In this document: one piece after another, positions 7,233 through 15,483 of the stretch
How the letters are laid out: every line of letters begins with the position of its first letter
How positions within the stretch are numbered: position 1 is the first letter of the stretch
From: JBBRVW01 sp038246545
GTDB taxonomy: Bacteria > Actinomycetota > Actinomycetes > JACCUZ01
Direction: 5' to 3'
Assembly (NCBI GenBank): GCA_038246545.1
Contig: JBBRVW010000003.1
Span: forward strand, 62,001 to 126,000
Length of the DNA: 64,000 nucleotides
Position numbers and translations under genes: made by a program
The notes under the pieces: model-generated
The model's input: the letters and a program-made list of their open reading frames with translations, nothing else
The model's database searches: none
Told to the model about the DNA's origin: nothing

Positions 7233-8786
7233 GTGGAGACGTCCGGATACCAGCCGGTGCCCAGCGAGCCGGGAGGCTTTGCCGCGGTGCCGGTGCCCCC
7301 CGTGGCCCCGTCCGAGACCGAGGAGCAGGGGTCCGGCTGGACCTACGCGTTCGTCGCCGAGCCGCCGGCCGAACCGGCGGCCGCGAGTGCCGGTGTCGAC
7401 GCGCTCGGCAGCTTCGGCATCGAGCCGGCAGCGCCCGCGCCGCAGGCCGAGCCGCTCGCGCCGGCCTACGACTTCGTCGCACCGGCGCCGTCGTACCAGC
7501 CGGAGCCCTACGACCTCGCCGAGCCGGTCGCAGTGACCGCCCCGGCCCACGTGCCCGAGCAGGTCACACCGGCTCCGGTCGCTCTCCCGCCCGCGCCGGC
7601 CGCGTTCCACGCCGCCGAGGTGGTGCCGGTCGCAGGGGAGAACCAGGTGCTGATCGCCGAGTCGGAGGCCGAGGAGTCGGCCTACGCGCGGCCCTCCACG
7701 GAGCCGGGCATCGAGGGCGAGGAGGTCAACCTCAACGACCTCCTGGTCCACGTCCTGGACTCCGGCGCCTCCGACCTGCACCTCACCTCGGGAGCCCGGC
7801 CGTCGGTCCGGCTCAACGGTGAGCTGAAGCAGCTCGAGGACCAGCCGGTCCTCACGCCGCCGGTGATCCAGCGGGTGCTGTACGCCGCGCTGACGCAGAA
7901 GCAGCGGGAGAAGTTCGAGGAGAACCTCGAGCTGGACTTCGCCTACAGCGTTCCCGGCCGGGCCCGGTTCCGCGTCAACATCTACCGGCAGCGGGACGCG
8001 CTCGGCGCGGCCTTCCGCATCATCCCGTTCGAGATCAAGAAGCTCGAGGATCTCGGCGTCCCGCCGGCGGTCGCGAACTTCGCGTCGCTGTCGCGGGGCT
8101 TCGTCCTCGTCACCGGACCGACCGGCTCCGGCAAGTCGACGACGCTCGCGTCGCTCATCGACCTGGCGAACCGCACGCGCAGCGAGCACATCATGACCGT
8201 CGAGGACCCGATCGAGTTCCTCCACCGGCACCAGAAGTGCATCGTGAACCAGCGCGAGGTCGGCGAGGACACCTGGTCCTTCCAGAACGCCCTCAAGCAC
8301 GTGCTGCGCCAGGACCCCGACATCATCCTGGTCGGCGAGATGCGCGACCTCGAGACCATCTCGGTGGCGCTCACCGCGGCCGAGACCGGCCACCTGGTGT
8401 TCGCGACGCTGCACACCCAGGACGCGGCCCAGACCATCGACCGCATCATCGACGTCTTCCCGACCAACCAGCAGCAGCAGGTGCGCGTCCAGCTCGCCGG
8501 CTCCCTCCAGGGCGTCGTCTGCCAGACGCTCGCCAAGACGCGGGACGGGCACGGCCGCGCGGTCGCGACGGAGGTGCTGGTGGCTACGCCGGCCATCCGC
8601 AACCTGATCCGCGAGGGCAAGACCCACCAGATCTACTCGGCGATGCAGGCCGGCGCCAAGCACGGCATGCACACGATGGACCAGCACCTCGCGGACCTGG
8701 TGATGAAGGGCCGGATCACCTACGAGACCGGCCTCGAGAAGTGTCACCACGTCGAGGACTTCAACCGGCTCGCAGGCCGAGGCTGA
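7233..8786 (+). CDS. pilT: Type IV pilus retraction ATPase PilT, with long N-terminal extension
   Basis: Hexameric ATPase that depolymerises pili. The conserved part starts near residue 162 (NLNDLLVHVLDSGASDLHLT) and holds Walker A GPTGSGKSTT (about 294-303), EDPIEFLH, Walker B (RQDPDIILVGEMRD), a His box (FATLHTQDAAQTIDR) and the PilT C-terminal AIRNLIREGKTHQI. Ahead of it is about 160 residues rich in Pro, Ala and Glu, absent from classical PilT (about 345 aa). The start is the GTG at 7233 with GAGAGGGG upstream; the ORF extending further left runs through pilB. pilC follows after 11 nt. Confidence 0.95.
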   Translation: METSGYQPVPSEPGGFAAVPVPPVAPSETEEQGSGWTYAFVAEPPAEPAAASAGVDALGSFGIEPAAPAPQAEPLAPAYDFVAPAPSYQPEPYDLAEPVAVTAPAHVPEQVTPAPVALPPAPAAFHAAEVVPVAGENQVLIAESEAEESAYARPSTEPGIEGEEVNLNDLLVHVLDSGASDLHLTSGARPSVRLNGELKQLEDQPVLTPPVIQRVLYAALTQKQREKFEENLELDFAYSVPGRARFRVNIYRQRDALGAAFRIIPFEIKKLEDLGVPPAVANFASLSRGFVLVTGPTGSGKSTTLASLIDLANRTRSEHIMTVEDPIEFLHRHQKCIVNQREVGEDTWSFQNALKHVLRQDPDIILVGEMRDLETISVALTAAETGHLVFATLHTQDAAQTIDRIIDVFPTNQQQQVRVQLAGSLQGVVCQTLAKTRDGHGRAVATEVLVATPAIRNLIREGKTHQIYSAMQAGAKHGMHTMDQHLADLVMKGRITYETGLEKCHHVEDFNRLAGRG

Positions 8787-8797
8787 GAGGCAATCCG

Positions 8798-10024
8798 ATG
8801 GCCGCCGCAACGATGACCTACCAGTACTCCGTCCGCGACAAGACCGGCAAGGTGGTCTCGGGCACGCTCGACGCCGACTCGCAGGCCACGGTCGCCGCCA
8901 AGCTGAAGCAGATGGGCTACGCGCCGATCAGCATCAGCCAGCACAAGGCCGGCATGAAGACCGAGATCAAGATCCCGGGCTTCGGCGGCAAGGTGAAGCT
9001 CAAGGACCTTGCGGTCATGTCGCGGCAGTTCGCCGTCATGATCAACGCCGGTCTCTCGCTGCTCCGGTCGCTGACGATCCTGTCGGAGCAGACCGAGAAC
9101 AAGGTTCTGGCCGACATCCTCGGCCTGGTCCGCAACGACATCGAGACCGGTGTGTCGCTGTCCTCCGCGATGGCCAAGCACCCGAAGGCGTTCCCGCCGC
9201 TGATGGTCAACATGACCCGGGCCGGCGAGATCGGCGGCTTCCTCGACATGGTGCTGCTGCAGATCGCCGAGAACTACGAGGCCGAGGTCAAGCTCCGCGG
9301 CAAGGTCAAGTCCGCGATGACCTATCCGGTCGTCGTGTTCGTCATGGCGATCCTCTCCTGCATCGGCATGCTGCTCTTCATCGTCCCGGTCTTCAAGGGC
9401 CTGTTCGACGACCTGGGTGGCACCCTGCCGGCGCCGACCCGGGTGCTCATCTTCCTGTCCAACGCACTGAAGCTCGGTTTCCCGGCGGTGGTCGTGGGCT
9501 TCATCGCCTTCACCGTCGTGTGGGCGAAGGTGCGCCTCACCGACAGGGTCCGCAACGTCGTGGACCCCATCAAGCTGAAGACCCCGGTGTTCGGCTCCAT
9601 GTTCCAGAAGATCGCCCTCAGCAGGTTCGCCCGCAACCTCGGCACGATGCTGCGGTCCGGCGTCCCCATCCTGCAGGCACTGGACATCGTGGCCGACACG
9701 ACCGGGAACGTGGTGCTGGGGCGCGCGATCCGGGACGTCCAGGAGAGCGTGCGCAGCGGCGAGACCATCACCCGGCCGCTGGAGAACCACCCCGTCTTCC
9801 CGCCGATGGTCGTCCAGATGATGGCGGTAGGCGAGGACACCGGCGCCCTGGACACGATGCTGGCAAAGATCGCGGAGTTCTACGACCAGGAGGTCGAGGC
9901 GACGACCGAGTCGCTGACCGCGCTGATCGAGCCGTTGATGATCGCCTTCCTCGGCGGCGTGGTCGGGTCGATGATCATCGCGCTCTACATGCCGATCTTC
10001 AAGATCTTCGAGCTCATCAAGTAG
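8798..10024 (+). CDS. pilC: Type IV pilus inner-membrane platform protein PilC (GspF family)
   Basis: Polytopic membrane protein that couples PilB/PilT rotation to pilin entry or exit. 408 residues with two GspF domains (about 70-195 and 270-395), each with the pattern MINAGLSLLRSLTILSEQTE or MLRSGVPILQALDIV, and three membrane segments near 175-200, 220-245 and 378-400. The ATG at 8798 has GAGAGG 8 nt before it; the longer ORF is the pilT shadow. A long hairpin 40 nt after the stop may end the pilB-pilT-pilC transcript. Confidence 0.95.
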   Translation: MAAATMTYQYSVRDKTGKVVSGTLDADSQATVAAKLKQMGYAPISISQHKAGMKTEIKIPGFGGKVKLKDLAVMSRQFAVMINAGLSLLRSLTILSEQTENKVLADILGLVRNDIETGVSLSSAMAKHPKAFPPLMVNMTRAGEIGGFLDMVLLQIAENYEAEVKLRGKVKSAMTYPVVVFVMAILSCIGMLLFIVPVFKGLFDDLGGTLPAPTRVLIFLSNALKLGFPAVVVGFIAFTVVWAKVRLTDRVRNVVDPIKLKTPVFGSMFQKIALSRFARNLGTMLRSGVPILQALDIVADTTGNVVLGRAIRDVQESVRSGETITRPLENHPVFPPMVVQMMAVGEDTGALDTMLAKIAEFYDQEVEATTESLTALIEPLMIAFLGGVVGSMIIALYMPIFKIFELIK

Positions 10025-10064
10025 GTGACGGCCGGCTGCGTCCGGTCGCTGCGGAGGAGCTGCT

Positions 10065-10096
10065 CGACGGCCCAGGACCCAGGTCCTGGGCCGTCG
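10065..10096 (+). terminator. Perfect 15-bp hairpin after pilC
   Basis: Arms 10065-10079 and 10082-10096 are exact complements around CA, so the RNA folds into a 14-15 bp stem of nearly pure GC. No T-run. Its place 41 nt after pilC suggests a terminator or an RNA-stabilising 3' end. Confidence 0.6.
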
Positions 10097-10341
10097 GCGT
10101 TGCGTGCAGGCGGAGTCGCCGTTCGGTGCGTGGACGCACGCCCAGCGAACGCCTCAGGGCTGGTCGGACGTCCTACCCGGACCCCGTGGGGAGGCCACGC
10201 CGGGGGTCGCGCACGTCACCCGTCCGGGCGCGTCAGTGCGGGCCACCCCGCCCGACCGTTCGGAGGAAAGTCACTCCGGGTCGGTAACACCGCTCAAGGC
10301 GACCGCCCCCGGTGACGAAGATTCCTCTGTCATCAAGCAGC

Positions 10342-10436
10342 ACCGGCCAGACAAAGGCATTCCCGCCGCGAGGCGGGGTCGCAAAGCCAGGGGACCGCGT
10401 GACAGGGATCGCGGCCAGCCCAGCTGCCTCGGCCGG
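10342..10436 (+). promoter_or_regulatory. Cyclic-di-GMP-I (GEMM-I) riboswitch upstream of pilA
   Basis: The leader of the first pilin carries GEMM-I hallmarks. GACAAAGGCA (10350-10359) is followed by a hairpin CCCGCC-GCGA-GGCGGG capped by a GNRA tetraloop (10362-10377). Next come the invariant CGCAAAGCCA (10380-10389) and GGGACC, then a second helix CCGCG/CGCGG (10394-10398 with 10410-10414) and CAGCCCAGCTGCC at the 3' side. GGCA pairs with TGCC at 10425-10428, and an outer helix CCGGCC/GGCCGG (10342-10347 with 10431-10436) closes the domain. The 5' GGCATTC differs from the usual GGCAAAC. Known family members sense cyclic-di-GMP and often control pilin genes. Confidence 0.85.
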
Positions 10437-10452
10437 CACCCGAAGGGGTGCC
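10435..10452 (+). promoter_or_regulatory. Hairpin in riboswitch expression platform
   Basis: GGCACCC-GAAG-GGGTGCC, a perfect 7-bp stem. Its 5' arm overlaps the outer riboswitch helix by two bases (10435-10436), so the two folds may compete. It lies 34 nt before the pilA ribosome binding site (GAAAGGACGG, 10487-10496). Whether it terminates transcription or shapes translation cannot be told. Confidence 0.4.
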
Positions 10453-10503
10453 GCGAGGGACGGCGGCGCTGCTCTCCACAGTCCTGAAAGGACGGAGCAT
10501 CAC

Positions 10504-10965
10504 ATGCTCGCTCGCATCCGTAAGGCGATGGACGAGAACGAGAGCGGCTTCACGCTCATCGAGCTCCTCGTCGTCATGATCATCATCGGCATCCTCGCCG
10601 CCATCGCGATCCCGGTGTTCCTCAACCAGCGCAAGAACGCTGTGGACGCCTCCTACAAGTCCGACCTCCGCACGGTGGCGAACGAGATGGAGAGCTACTA
10701 CACCGACAACGAGATCTACCCGGTGACCGCTCCGTCGAACGCCTCGGCCGGCGCGGTCGTCACCGGTGTCGGTGGCACCTCCGGTGTCCGCGTCTCGAAG
10801 AACACCAAGATCACCGTGAGTTACAACACCGCGCTCAACGCCTACTGCATCCTCGCGGACAACTCCGCGTCGAACAAGGGCTCGCACAACTGGGTCTACG
10901 TCAGCTCGCAGGGTGGCCTGCAGTCCGCCGCCACGATCGCCTGCCCGGGGGCCGGCGCGTTCTGA
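10504..10965 (+). CDS. pilA: Type IV major pilin PilA
   Basis: Pilus subunit. The leader MLARIRKAMDENESG is cut by PilD before Phe16; FTLIELLVVMIIIGILAAIA is the N-methylated hydrophobic helix with Glu at mature position 5. The 138-residue mature protein ends in a small globular head with two Cys (AYCILADN and IACPGAGAF) that could form the D-region disulfide. The ATG at 10504 has GAAAGGACGG at 8 nt; the longer ORF reads through the riboswitch and is not real. It is the gene directly under the cyclic-di-GMP riboswitch and is followed by a strong hairpin, so it probably has its own transcript. Confidence 0.95.
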   Translation: MLARIRKAMDENESGFTLIELLVVMIIIGILAAIAIPVFLNQRKNAVDASYKSDLRTVANEMESYYTDNEIYPVTAPSNASAGAVVTGVGGTSGVRVSKNTKITVSYNTALNAYCILADNSASNKGSHNWVYVSSQGGLQSAATIACPGAGAF

Positions 10966-11004
10966 TCCATCCCGGGTCCGTGAGGACCTGATGCACCGCA
11001 CGGC

Positions 11005-11040
11005 CTGAGGGGCCGGGACCACCAGGTCCCGGCCCCTCAG
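11005..11040 (+). terminator. Perfect 16-bp hairpin after pilA
   Basis: Arms 11005-11020 and 11025-11040 are exact complements with a 4-nt loop ACCA, 40 nt after the pilA stop. Very stable and without a T-run. It lies between the two pilin genes. Confidence 0.65.
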
Positions 11041-11102
11041 CCGTTCGGGCCTACGGAACGGACCCAGAACGTCCGACACGGAAGGGGAGAGGAGGTGCAC
11101 CC

Positions 11103-11552
11103 ATGCACAGCACCCCAGCAACAACGGACCGGGACGCCGGCTTCACCCTCATCGAGCTCCTCGTCGTCATGATCATCATCGGCATCCTCGCTGCGATCGC
11201 CATCCCGGCCTTTCTCAACCAGCGCCGCAACGCCATCAACGCCGGCCAGGTGGCCGACCTGCGGTCGGTCGCGGACGAGGTCGAGGGCTTCTACGTCAAC
11301 CAGGAGGAGTACCCGACGTCGTTCGTCCAGGCAGGTGAGCAAGTGACCATCACCTCCAGTGGTGGCGCGGACGCGCAGCGCGTCACGGTCGGCAACACGA
11401 TCGCGTACACGCCCAACACCGCCAGCCCCACCACGACCACAGCCTTCTGCCTCGTGGCGAACAACCCCAAGGCGTCGGGGGCCAGGGTCTGGGTCTCGAA
11501 CCAAGGCGGCGTCCAGCCGGTCAGCATGGCGACCTGTCCGGCATCCTTCTGA
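11103..11552 (+). CDS. Second type IV pilin (PilA-like)
   Basis: 149-residue prepilin with leader MHSTPATTDRDAG and the helix FTLIELLVVMIIIGILAAIA, identical over 20 residues to that of the upstream pilin, then AIPAFLNQRRNA. The head domain differs but keeps two Cys (TAFCLVANN, MATCPASF) and the WV(S)xQGGVQ pattern (WVSNQGGVQ against WVYVSSQGGLQ). This points to duplication followed by divergence. GGGGAGAGGAGGTG before the ATG is a strong ribosome binding site. No riboswitch is seen before this copy. It may be an alternative major pilin or an abundant minor pilin. Confidence 0.92.
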   Translation: MHSTPATTDRDAGFTLIELLVVMIIIGILAAIAIPAFLNQRRNAINAGQVADLRSVADEVEGFYVNQEEYPTSFVQAGEQVTITSSGGADAQRVTVGNTIAYTPNTASPTTTTAFCLVANNPKASGARVWVSNQGGVQPVSMATCPASF

Positions 11553-11657
11553 GCCGTTCGGCCCATCGGCCGCGGTCGCGCTCAAGAAGAGCCCGACCGC
11601 GGCCGATGAGTCTCAGCAAGAGCAGTCATCCGCAGTGCGACCAGGAGGAGCCCAGCC

Positions 11658-13349
11658 GTGCCACGTGAGGTGCGCCGACAGCTGTCGGACGACGGCGGCT
11701 TCACGCTCGTCGAGCAGGTGGTCGCCCTGATGATCGCCGCCATCGTCTTCACGGCTGCTGCCTACGCGCTGATCGGCGGCCTCAAGCAGAGCAGCTTCGC
11801 CCAGCAGAACCAGCAGTCCGCCGACATGCTCAACCAGGCCGTCGAGAAGGCCCGCGCCCTGTCCTACGACCAGCTCGCGATGGTGCCGGCCGACCTGCCG
11901 ACCAACGACTCGCTGAACACGGGCACCTGCAACTGCTACAACCCCGCCACCGGCGGCAAGTCGGGCACCGGCGTCGAGAGCCTCGCCCTTGCCGCGGCCG
12001 GCTCGCTGTCGCCGCACGTCGTCACTGTCGTCCAGAACAGCGTCACGTACACCCTGCGGCAGTACGTCACCCTGCCCGCCGACGCGATCGGGGCCGCGTA
12101 CAAGCGCCTCACAGTGGTCGCGACCTGGACGTCCCAGGGGAAGCCGCACACCCGGACCTCCTCGACGCTGGTGGCCCCGACGCAGCGCGGCCTGCCGCTG
12201 CCGGACTTCAAGTTCACCGCGACCAGCCCGGTCGGCCAGTGCGCGAACCCGAGCTCGACGCTCGTGTACTCCTTCCTGCTGAAGAACAACGGCGCCCGGG
12301 ACGCCTGGGCGATCCAGACGACGACGTCGTCCGCCTCCGCCCCCACCTGGAGCTACTACCTCGACGTCGACGCCGACGGGGTCTACACCAGCGGCACCGA
12401 CACCTCCCTCGGGACCGACCCGGCCAGCGGGCTGCCGTACACCGGGCTGCTCGAGCCGACCACCTCCGCGCGCGTCCTCGCGGTTGCGCCGGTGCCGAGC
12501 TCGGGATCCAACCCGCCGCCGTACACGTGGAACATCACGTTCACCGCGACCTCGGTGGCCCAGACCAGCTACGCGCAGAGCATCGCGACGGCGACAGCTG
12601 TCCAGTCCGGCGTCTGCACCTCGGCGCCGACGCCCACCTCCACCGCGACTCCCACCGCCACGCCGACGCCGACGCCGACGGCCACACCCACCCCGACGTC
12701 CACGGCCACCGTCCCACCGACCCAGCCGGCAGCCCCGTGCGCCCCCTTCGCCGGCGCGCCGACGGCATCCGTCGGCGGCGGCAACCTGGTCGGCTACACG
12801 TTCCACAACGGGTCGGTGAACACCAGCAACACCACCACCCAGGCAACGATGCCGATCAACAAGTCCAGCGCCGTCTCGACGACGCTCTGGGACTACGCGA
12901 CCGACCTGTCGGCCACCACGGCCGGCCGGTACGTCCTGGCACCGGCGGGGGCCGGGGCGCCGTACGTCCCCGACTTCCGCTACACGATGCCGGCGGCATC
13001 GACCCTCAAGGGCACCGCGACGGTCACGTTCTTCGCCGCCCCGGCCTCGGGGCTTTCGACCGCCAACCCGGCCTTCTCGGTGACCGTCGACCACCTCAAC
13101 AGCGCAGGGACGGCCGTGGTCTCCGGCGACACTGACACGGCGACCTGGCCGGCGACGACCTGGGGGTGCACGGGCTTCCGGGCCTTCACGGTCGGTCTCA
13201 GCATGGGTGGCAGCGGCTGGAGCATCCCGGCGAACGACGTCATCCGGGTGACGGTCAAGGTCACCAACAGCAACCCGATGGTGCTCGGCTACGACACCAC
13301 CACCTTCGCCTCCGGGATGGTCCTCCCCGTCAAGTCAGGACTGGGCTGA
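11658..13349 (+). CDS. Large prepilin-like protein (PilV-type N-terminus, 563 aa)
   Basis: Class III signal: MPREVRRQLSDDGG before FTLVEQVVALMIAAIVFTAA, with Glu at mature position 5. The ectodomain of more than 500 residues has an N-terminal part with CNC, a Pro/Thr linker at about 324-356 (repeats of PTPTATPTP) and a C-terminal domain from about 360. This is far larger than a usual minor pilin (about 150-200 aa) and resembles a tip adhesin joined to a pilin module. GTG start at 11658 with AGGAGGAG upstream. First of three genes for pilin-like proteins spaced 1-2 nt apart. Family is clear at the N-terminus; function of the ectodomain is unknown. Confidence 0.85.
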   Translation: MPREVRRQLSDDGGFTLVEQVVALMIAAIVFTAAAYALIGGLKQSSFAQQNQQSADMLNQAVEKARALSYDQLAMVPADLPTNDSLNTGTCNCYNPATGGKSGTGVESLALAAAGSLSPHVVTVVQNSVTYTLRQYVTLPADAIGAAYKRLTVVATWTSQGKPHTRTSSTLVAPTQRGLPLPDFKFTATSPVGQCANPSSTLVYSFLLKNNGARDAWAIQTTTSSASAPTWSYYLDVDADGVYTSGTDTSLGTDPASGLPYTGLLEPTTSARVLAVAPVPSSGSNPPPYTWNITFTATSVAQTSYAQSIATATAVQSGVCTSAPTPTSTATPTATPTPTPTATPTPTSTATVPPTQPAAPCAPFAGAPTASVGGGNLVGYTFHNGSVNTSNTTTQATMPINKSSAVSTTLWDYATDLSATTAGRYVLAPAGAGAPYVPDFRYTMPAASTLKGTATVTFFAAPASGLSTANPAFSVTVDHLNSAGTAVVSGDTDTATWPATTWGCTGFRAFTVGLSMGGSGWSIPANDVIRVTVKVTNSNPMVLGYDTTTFASGMVLPVKSGLG

Positions 13350-13350
13350 C

Positions 13351-13962
13351 ATGCGCCGAACCACCGCTCAGGTCCCGGCCCGCGACGAGGGGCTCACCCT
13401 CGTCGAGCTCATGATCACCATGGTGATCATGGGTGTGGTCGGCATCATCATCACCAGTGCCATGGTCGGCCAGAACAAGATCTTCCGGGCGACCGAGGAC
13501 CAGTCGGCCGGCCTGCAGGACGTCCGGGTCGCCTCGGAGCGGCTCGGCCGCGACATCCGCGACTCGCGTGCGGTCCTCTGCAACCCGGCCGGGACAGCTG
13601 CCGCCCTGCTGACGGACACCACCTGCCAGTCCCATCTGCAGGTGTGGATCGACTACAACTCCGACTACAAGCAGCAGGCGGACGAGACGGTGACCTGGTG
13701 GCTTCGCCAGCGCGGCACCACCGGCTTCTACGACCTGGTGCGCAGCGTCGGCGTCTCCACGGCGATCGTCGAGGCGCACACGATCATCAACAACGTCGCG
13801 TTCGCCTACGACGTCCTGCCCGGGACCACCCAGCCGGCGCCCGGTGCCACGCACACCGCCCGGGTCGACACCCAGATGACCTACGACTCGCGCAACAACA
13901 CCGGTGACGGCACCAGCTCGCGAACAGTCCTCTTCACCGCCCGACTCAGGAATGTGAGCTGA
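13351..13962 (+). CDS. Minor prepilin (PilW/GspJ-like)
   Basis: 203 residues with leader MRRTTAQVPARDEG and helix LTLVELMITMVIMGVVGIII, typical of PilW/GspJ-type minor pilins. ASERLGRDIRDSRAV just after the helix is a conserved feature of that group. Starts 1 nt after the preceding stop; the next gene starts 2 nt downstream. Minor pilins prime pilus assembly in the membrane, and this one probably acts together with its two neighbours. Confidence 0.85.
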   Translation: MRRTTAQVPARDEGLTLVELMITMVIMGVVGIIITSAMVGQNKIFRATEDQSAGLQDVRVASERLGRDIRDSRAVLCNPAGTAAALLTDTTCQSHLQVWIDYNSDYKQQADETVTWWLRQRGTTGFYDLVRSVGVSTAIVEAHTIINNVAFAYDVLPGTTQPAPGATHTARVDTQMTYDSRNNTGDGTSSRTVLFTARLRNVS

Positions 13963-13964
13963 CC

Positions 13965-15446
13965 ATGCTCTCCAGGCTGACTCCGCGCCGACGCGACGAC
14001 GAGGGCATGAGCCTCATCCTGGTCGTCGGCTTCGGCTTCATCGCGATGGCGCTGATGATCGTCGGGACCACGATCGCGACCCGGTCGCTGGCGTCCAGCC
14101 GCGACCACAGCCACTTCGAGGGCGCGCTGTCCGCTGCCGAGAACGGCATCGACGCGGCGCTGGCTCGCTCGCAGAAGATCTACGACACGTCCGGTGCCGA
14201 CAACTACGTGACGCCGTCGACCGGGATCCTCGGCGACCCCACCCCGGACTGCAACTCCGCTGCCGTGACCTGGAGCGCGACCATGCCGACCACGCCGACG
14301 ACAGCGCAGGAGCGCACCTTCGCCCGGTCGACCCTGCTGGCGCTGCCGACGTCATGTGTGCACGTCACATCGCAGGGCGACTACGCGTTCTTCAAGCCGG
14401 CCGGCCGGTCCACGGTCTATGCGATGGGCTGGTTCCCGCACAAGGCGACTCCGGCCGCCAAGGTGCGGTTGCTCAAGGCCGAGTACCTGTTCGTGCCGTA
14501 CCGCCCGCAGAAGGCGATCCTCACCGCCGGTCCCATCGAGTTGGGCTCGAGCACCACGGTCACGAGCGCACCGCCCAACGACCCGACCCTGGCCGGCGTG
14601 CACAGCAACGCCACCGTCACGGTCGGCACCGGCAACCCGATCGTCTACGGCACGGTGTCGAGCACCCAGTCGAGCGGCTCGTCCAGCAACAAGTTCTACA
14701 ACAACCCCGGCGGCAACGTCACCCAGTCGGCGGCGATCCGCATCCCGTCGGTCGACGCTTCTGCGGTCTGGGGCAAGAACCACGCCTCGAACCCGCCGGG
14801 CGGCTGGTACGACCTCTGCCCGGACGGCACTGCGCGCAGCGGCACCGGCGCGACCGTACCTTGCAACGGACCGTTCCTGGCGAACATCGCGTCCGGCGGC
14901 TCCTTCCGCGGGTGGACGTTCGCCGCAGGTCTCGTCCCGGTCTGGACCGGCGGGTCGGGCCTGAAGACGAGCGGCTACTCCGGCACCTACTACGTGAGCG
15001 GCGGCGACATCGACAACAACGCCAGCAACGCCGGCAGCTCGGTGCCGAACCTCACGCTCATCGCGTCCGCCGCCACGCTCACCTGCAACAAGGTCGGCGG
15101 CAACATTTCCTGGGACAAGACCGACGTGGCCGCACCGTCGGTCTCGAACCTGTTCATGTTCGCCGACCAGGACATCAAGGTCGACAGCAACTACTACGCC
15201 GGCAGCGACACTGCCGGGACGGTGATCAGCGGGATGTTCATCGCCGGCGACCAGATCGAGATGCAGACCTCGTCCAACGGCGCCTACGGCTCCGTGATCG
15301 CGGCCGACCAGTGCACGCCGGCCACCGGGAGCCTGGTGTCGAGCAGCATCATCAAGAACCCCTCGATCTACTACGACCCCAATGCGCAGGCGCCCTTCAC
15401 CGACATCATCAATACGACTCTCTGGCTCGAGTACACGGGCTCCTGA
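13965..15446 (+). CDS. PilX-like pilus assembly protein (493 aa)
   Basis: N-terminus MLSRLTPRRRDDEGMSLILV with one hydrophobic helix to about residue 45, then ASSRDHSHFEGALSAAENGIDAALA, the pattern of PilX N-terminal domains (no Glu at position 5, as in GspK/PilX). The ectodomain is long and rich in Ser, Thr, Gly and Asn, likely a beta-rich surface domain. It follows the PilW-like gene by 2 nt. Exact role unknown; by analogy it belongs to the priming complex at the pilus tip. Confidence 0.8.
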   Translation: MLSRLTPRRRDDEGMSLILVVGFGFIAMALMIVGTTIATRSLASSRDHSHFEGALSAAENGIDAALARSQKIYDTSGADNYVTPSTGILGDPTPDCNSAAVTWSATMPTTPTTAQERTFARSTLLALPTSCVHVTSQGDYAFFKPAGRSTVYAMGWFPHKATPAAKVRLLKAEYLFVPYRPQKAILTAGPIELGSSTTVTSAPPNDPTLAGVHSNATVTVGTGNPIVYGTVSSTQSSGSSSNKFYNNPGGNVTQSAAIRIPSVDASAVWGKNHASNPPGGWYDLCPDGTARSGTGATVPCNGPFLANIASGGSFRGWTFAAGLVPVWTGGSGLKTSGYSGTYYVSGGDIDNNASNAGSSVPNLTLIASAATLTCNKVGGNISWDKTDVAAPSVSNLFMFADQDIKVDSNYYAGSDTAGTVISGMFIAGDQIEMQTSSNGAYGSVIAADQCTPATGSLVSSSIIKNPSIYYDPNAQAPFTDIINTTLWLEYTGS

Positions 15447-15483
15447 CCGTCCTTCTTCTGCCGGTCCGGTAGAAACAGGTCGC

